Below, piece by piece: positions 61,298-64,000 of a stretch of DNA of 64,000 bases. Under the pieces are notes generated by a model that searched no databases, was not told where the DNA came from, and saw only the letters and a list, made by a program, of their open reading frames with translations. The stretch spans positions 1,416,857-1,480,856 of the forward strand of contig NZ_JH932292.1 of NCBI RefSeq assembly GCF_000301035.1. The letters are read 5' to 3'. This DNA is from Facklamia hominis CCUG 36813. GTDB taxonomy: Bacteria; Bacillota; Bacilli; Lactobacillales; Aerococcaceae. The first letter of the stretch is position 1. Each line of letters begins with the position of its first letter. Made by a program: the position numbers and the translations under genes.

Positions 61298-61935
61298 CGT
61301 TGACCACCTACAATCCGTCCATCAGCAATCTCGTATACATGGTCTGATACGGATTGGATCAGTTGTTCATCATGGCTGGCAATCAAAAAGCCTTTACCGC
61401 TTGTTTTAATCTTATTGATTAGGTCAATAACCACCTTGACGGAATCTCGATCCAGACCGTTGGTTGGCTCATCGAGTAAGATTAAGCTTTGATTTTCCAT
61501 GAGAGCTTGAACAATGGCCAACTTTTGTCGCATTCCTAAGGAATAGTTCGATACTTTGTCGTCTTTATGTTGATACATATCTAAATCTTTTAATAGGGAT
61601 AAGACCCATTCTTCCTGGTAATTATCATTGATAGAGGCTAGATATTTTAGATTTTCTAATCCGGTAAAATGAGGAATAAATTCAGGGTTTTCAATAATGA
61701 CTCCTACATCAAGGGGCAGTGGCTGGTTAAAGACGACTGGATGGTCCTTAAGATAGACTTGACCGTTATCTAAGCGCATACTGGCAATGATTGCTCTTAA
61801 TAACATGGTTTTTCCAGATCCATTATGACCCACCAAGCCCACTACTTCGCCTTCATTTACCACAAGTTCAATTTGGTCGAGGACTTGTTTTTTACCAAAA
61901 GCTTTAGAAATTTTATCGACTTTTAATAAAACCAT
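61294..61935 (-). CDS. ABC transporter ATP-binding protein (BcrA-like)
   Basis: About 213 residues from the ATG at 61933-61935 (AAGGAG 9 bases upstream; an in-frame GTG at 61942-61944 abuts it). Walker A is GHNGSGKTML, the signature YSLGMRQKLAIVQAL, and Walker B LILLDEPTNGLD. This short type serves ABC-2 permeases of bacitracin or lantibiotic immunity and natural-product export. It lies between two membrane genes of the same operon. Confidence 0.92.
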   Translation of the reverse strand: MVLLKVDKISKAFGKKQVLDQIELVVNEGEVVGLVGHNGSGKTMLLRAIIASMRLDNGQVYLKDHPVVFNQPLPLDVGVIIENPEFIPHFTGLENLKYLASINDNYQEEWVLSLLKDLDMYQHKDDKVSNYSLGMRQKLAIVQALMENQSLILLDEPTNGLDRDSVKVVIDLINKIKTSGKGFLIASHDEQLIQSVSDHVYEIADGRIVGGQR

Positions 61936-61951
61936 CTTCTTCACTCCTTAC

Positions 61952-62752
61952 TTAGTCTACGCCCGAGTTGCGATTTGATAATTTCCACAGAAATAAGATG
62001 CCACTGATCAACTCTAGAACTAGCCAAAAGGTTATAGTCTGTATCCATTCAATCTCATTCAAACTCGATAAGTGAGATAAGAGCATCATTGGAATCAGGC
62101 CCAGATGAATAATGCCAATTATTCCAAAAACAAACGGTGTTAAATAAATAACAACAAAAGAAAAGAAATACTCAAAATACTTATAAGCAATAAAGTATGA
62201 GGCTGTCAGACTTAAACAGGTTAAAATTCCTGAAATTAAAAAAATTCCAAGACCAAAGAGCAACCACAAAACAAATGGGTGAAGCGAATATAACGAATAC
62301 AAAATTCCCGGAGAAATCGTGTTTAATTGAGTGACAATAGGATCGGGTAGGGTCATGGGATAGGCCATGAAGAAAATCGTTGAACTTACAATAAAAGGAC
62401 TAATCCCTGCTAGGCCACCTCCGATAAAGGCGGTAAAATATTGTTGATAATAGTAGGCCTTTCGACCGAAACGTACTTCTTGATTCAGAATCATTGCTCG
62501 GTTAACATCTTCTCGGTAAAGGCCTGCTCCAAAGAAAGCAACCATAATTGGCAAGGTCATCGCATAAACTTCGGTTCCATACCCTGTACTATCAAAACAG
62601 AGTAATCTCACAAAGGCAGAAGGTTCATGGTAATAATTAGGTCGATTATAGGTATAAAATTGAATCGCACTGATTACCAAAATATAAGCTAGTAAAATAA
62701 GTCCATTTCTTTGTAGGAATAGACGCTTCATATTGCCTTTAAATAGGGTCAT
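61952..62752 (-). CDS. ABC-2-type permease subunit
   Basis: About 266 residues from the ATG at 62750-62752 (AAGGAGG about 11 bases upstream; the longer frame to 62785 has no site). There are six to seven hydrophobic segments, and the block RAMILNQEVRFGRKAYYYQQY sits in the soluble loop after the second. It precedes the ATPase gene by 17 bases. It is probably the main permease of the transporter. Confidence 0.78.
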   Translation of the reverse strand: MTLFKGNMKRLFLQRNGLILLAYILVISAIQFYTYNRPNYYHEPSAFVRLLCFDSTGYGTEVYAMTLPIMVAFFGAGLYREDVNRAMILNQEVRFGRKAYYYQQYFTAFIGGGLAGISPFIVSSTIFFMAYPMTLPDPIVTQLNTISPGILYSLYSLHPFVLWLLFGLGIFLISGILTCLSLTASYFIAYKYFEYFFSFVVIYLTPFVFGIIGIIHLGLIPMMLLSHLSSLNEIEWIQTITFWLVLELISGILFLWKLSNRNSGVD

Positions 62753-62902
62753 GACTATCGAAACCTCCTTTTTTAAGATGGCCATCTTTTGTTCTCGCTT
62801 TCATCTTATCAAGAGGCCTTATAGGTGACAATAGGCTTTACTTACTTTGGCCTTTAAACAGCTAGATTTGGCCTCGAAAATGAAAGCTTTTCAATTTTCA
62901 GA

Positions 62903-63556
62903 CTAGTAGCTGAGTTTTTGGCCGTCTTTTAATATTAAAGAGTGAAGTAGGAGGTCTTGGTACAGGATGTGATTTTTGTTAACAAGATAGCTTCTACCAT
63001 AATAATCAAAAAGTGGTTGTAAATAGATGAAATGCTTTAAAGAAGCGCGAACGCGTTCAAAACTTTTATTTTTATAATGAACTTCAAGATAATGACTGCC
63101 TTTTTCTTTTTTAAAATAACGTATGTGATCGGGCTGGTTAAGGATCGTACTCATAATAGGGTCTTGCTTTAACAGATATTTGGCCAGACTTTTTTGTAAC
63201 TCTTCTATTGCTTTTATCCAATTAGCACTAACAATCCAATCAGCGCTATGAAAATGATGGCGAGCAATCGCATTAAAAATATCTTTGGATTCGTGAAGAA
63301 AAATACTATCATGAATCTTACCATTCGTCTCGGCTTCTAAAATAAAGGCTAACCACTTGTCGCTATAATCAGTTGAACAATCAAAAATAAAAAGTTGCTG
63401 CTTTTCAGGATAATCTTTGATGAATTCAGCTAGAGGCAGGGTAAGCTCAGTCATATCCACAAAATTGAAATCAATAAAGGGTAACTCATAATGGTCATAG
63501 GTTTGCTTGAATCCTTGCCAACGTTGAAGCTGGTGACTAAATATGTGTATATTCAT
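62903..63556 (-). CDS. LytTR-domain regulator with degenerate receiver
   Basis: 217 residues. The C-terminal about 90 residues are a LytTR DNA-binding domain (YFKKEKGSHYLEVHYKNKS to YLVNKNHILYQDL). The N-terminal half has receiver-like length, but the usual acidic pair is replaced (HIFSHQ), and the Lys of the DYIxK motif is missing (ADWIVSANW). One Asp in LFIFDCS could be the phospho-site. It resembles AgrA/ComE regulators of peptide-signalled operons. It is first in the operon, and no kinase is nearby. Confidence 0.8.
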   Translation of the reverse strand: MNIHIFSHQLQRWQGFKQTYDHYELPFIDFNFVDMTELTLPLAEFIKDYPEKQQLFIFDCSTDYSDKWLAFILEAETNGKIHDSIFLHESKDIFNAIARHHFHSADWIVSANWIKAIEELQKSLAKYLLKQDPIMSTILNQPDHIRYFKKEKGSHYLEVHYKNKSFERVRASLKHFIYLQPLFDYYGRSYLVNKNHILYQDLLLHSLILKDGQKLSY

Positions 63557-64000
63557 GCTTTCGATCCTTTCTAAGCGGCTCGTCTCAATATCTTCTCTTT
63601 AAATATAGCAATAATATAAAACGTTTTCAAATGTTATTGGGCGAGTCTAAAAATGCTAATAATTTGCCGGTTTTTATTGAAAATAATAAATACTCGAACC
63701 TTGGTATTCCGTTAAATGTCTTTATGAATTTAAAGGGTTTCGTGTGATGAAATAGTCTACCAAAAGCGATATTAATGAGTATCAGCTAGATTGAAATTAG
63801 GAGTTCCTTTGTTAGAAGTCTTGTTAACGCATTGCGAATATTGCTCATCGTTGAATCTCAGCGAATCCCTGTCATTGGATATAAATGCTATTGGGCGGGG
63901 ATCTTTTTATGGGACGATTTTTTTATTCGATTTATATGGAAAGCTAACTTGACATATAAAAAGATCCGTTGTATATTAAATGTAAAGCTAGCTTAGCATT
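63557..64000. other. Terminal intergenic region with promoter
   Basis: No gene to the window end apart from regulatory sequence. The 63600-63940 part is AT-rich without a recognisable frame. The promoter at 63941-63994 faces right, toward a gene outside the window. Confidence 0.5.
63941..63994 (+). promoter_or_regulatory. Promoter with paired AAGCTNNCTT dyads
   Basis: TTGACA (63949-63954), a 17-base spacer and TATATT (63972-63977) form a strong promoter. AAGCTAACTT at 63941-63950 and AAGCTAGCTT at 63985-63994 are dyads centred 44 bp apart, one over the -35 and one just past the -10. The layout matches the twin-operator promoter at 41432-41492. Confidence 0.75.

Noticed and set aside
1-64000. 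tRNA or rRNA genes
   Set aside because: I found no cloverleaf-like or rRNA-like sequence by eye; a computed scan would be decisive.

Overview
The window is a mosaic. The backbone genes at about 11.0-36.1 kb and 57.1-63.6 kb have moderate GC and read like a Gram-positive Lactobacillales chromosome. They include a late pyrimidine pair, LPXTG surface protein, L,D-transpeptidase, brnQ, malic enzyme and ComEB-type dCMP deaminase. The style suggests Aerococcaceae (Aerococcus, Facklamia, Globicatella or a relative), but this placement is inference. The stretches at about 1-10.8 kb and 41.3-55.8 kb are strikingly AT-rich and full of broken genes, repeats and defence or peptide-resistance cassettes. 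They look acquired, probably from low-GC Firmicutes such as the anaerobic cocci.

Left island (1-10.8 kb): an immunity-like gene pair (one a DUF4926 protein), a DUF2254 membrane protein, a fossil integrase end and an XRE regulator with a partner. These are followed by a complete peptide-sensing module on the minus strand: XRE regulator, response regulator, histidine kinase, ABC ATPase and an 834-aa permease. A frameshifted KilA-N gene comes next. Three copies of a direct repeat of about 90-118 bp lie at 2.56, 9.23 and 10.73 kb; the first two bracket the module and the third stands just before the chromosomal pyrF.

Backbone (11-36.1 kb): pyrF-pyrE and an MFS transporter; an aldo/keto reductase; brnQ; then aspA, a divergent LysR gene, fumC and malic enzyme, which together form a route from aspartate through fumarate and malate to pyruvate. 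A MATE pump, a membrane protein fused to a permuted papain-like domain, and a P-type ATPase behind a yybP-ykoY (Mn2+) riboswitch follow. Then come a multi-domain LPXTG surface protein, a HAD phosphatase, two small unknowns, an L,D-transpeptidase and a TrmA/RlmD-type RNA methyltransferase without its usual cysteine cluster.

Mixed zone (36.1-42.1 kb): a methyltransferase pseudogene cut by an IS-like end, a cadmium/zinc operon (cadC, a free HMA protein, cadA), a phage DUF1492 remnant, a Phd/ParE-type toxin-antitoxin pair whose toxin is frameshifted at a poly-A run, and a small membrane-protein/XRE operon with twin operators.

Second island (42.1-55.8 kb), bracketed by 46-bp direct repeats: two tandem sensor-kinase/ABC modules, each followed by a broken copy of the same small membrane gene, then a frameshifted Fic gene and an AbiE toxin-antitoxin pair.

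Right end (55.8-64 kb): CPBP protease, GNAT acetyltransferase, dCMP deaminase, and a minus-strand operon of a LytTR regulator, ABC transporter subunits and accessory membrane-anchored proteins that resembles bacteriocin or immunity transport. The window ends in a promoter with paired operators whose gene lies outside. I saw no rRNA, tRNA or CRISPR array.
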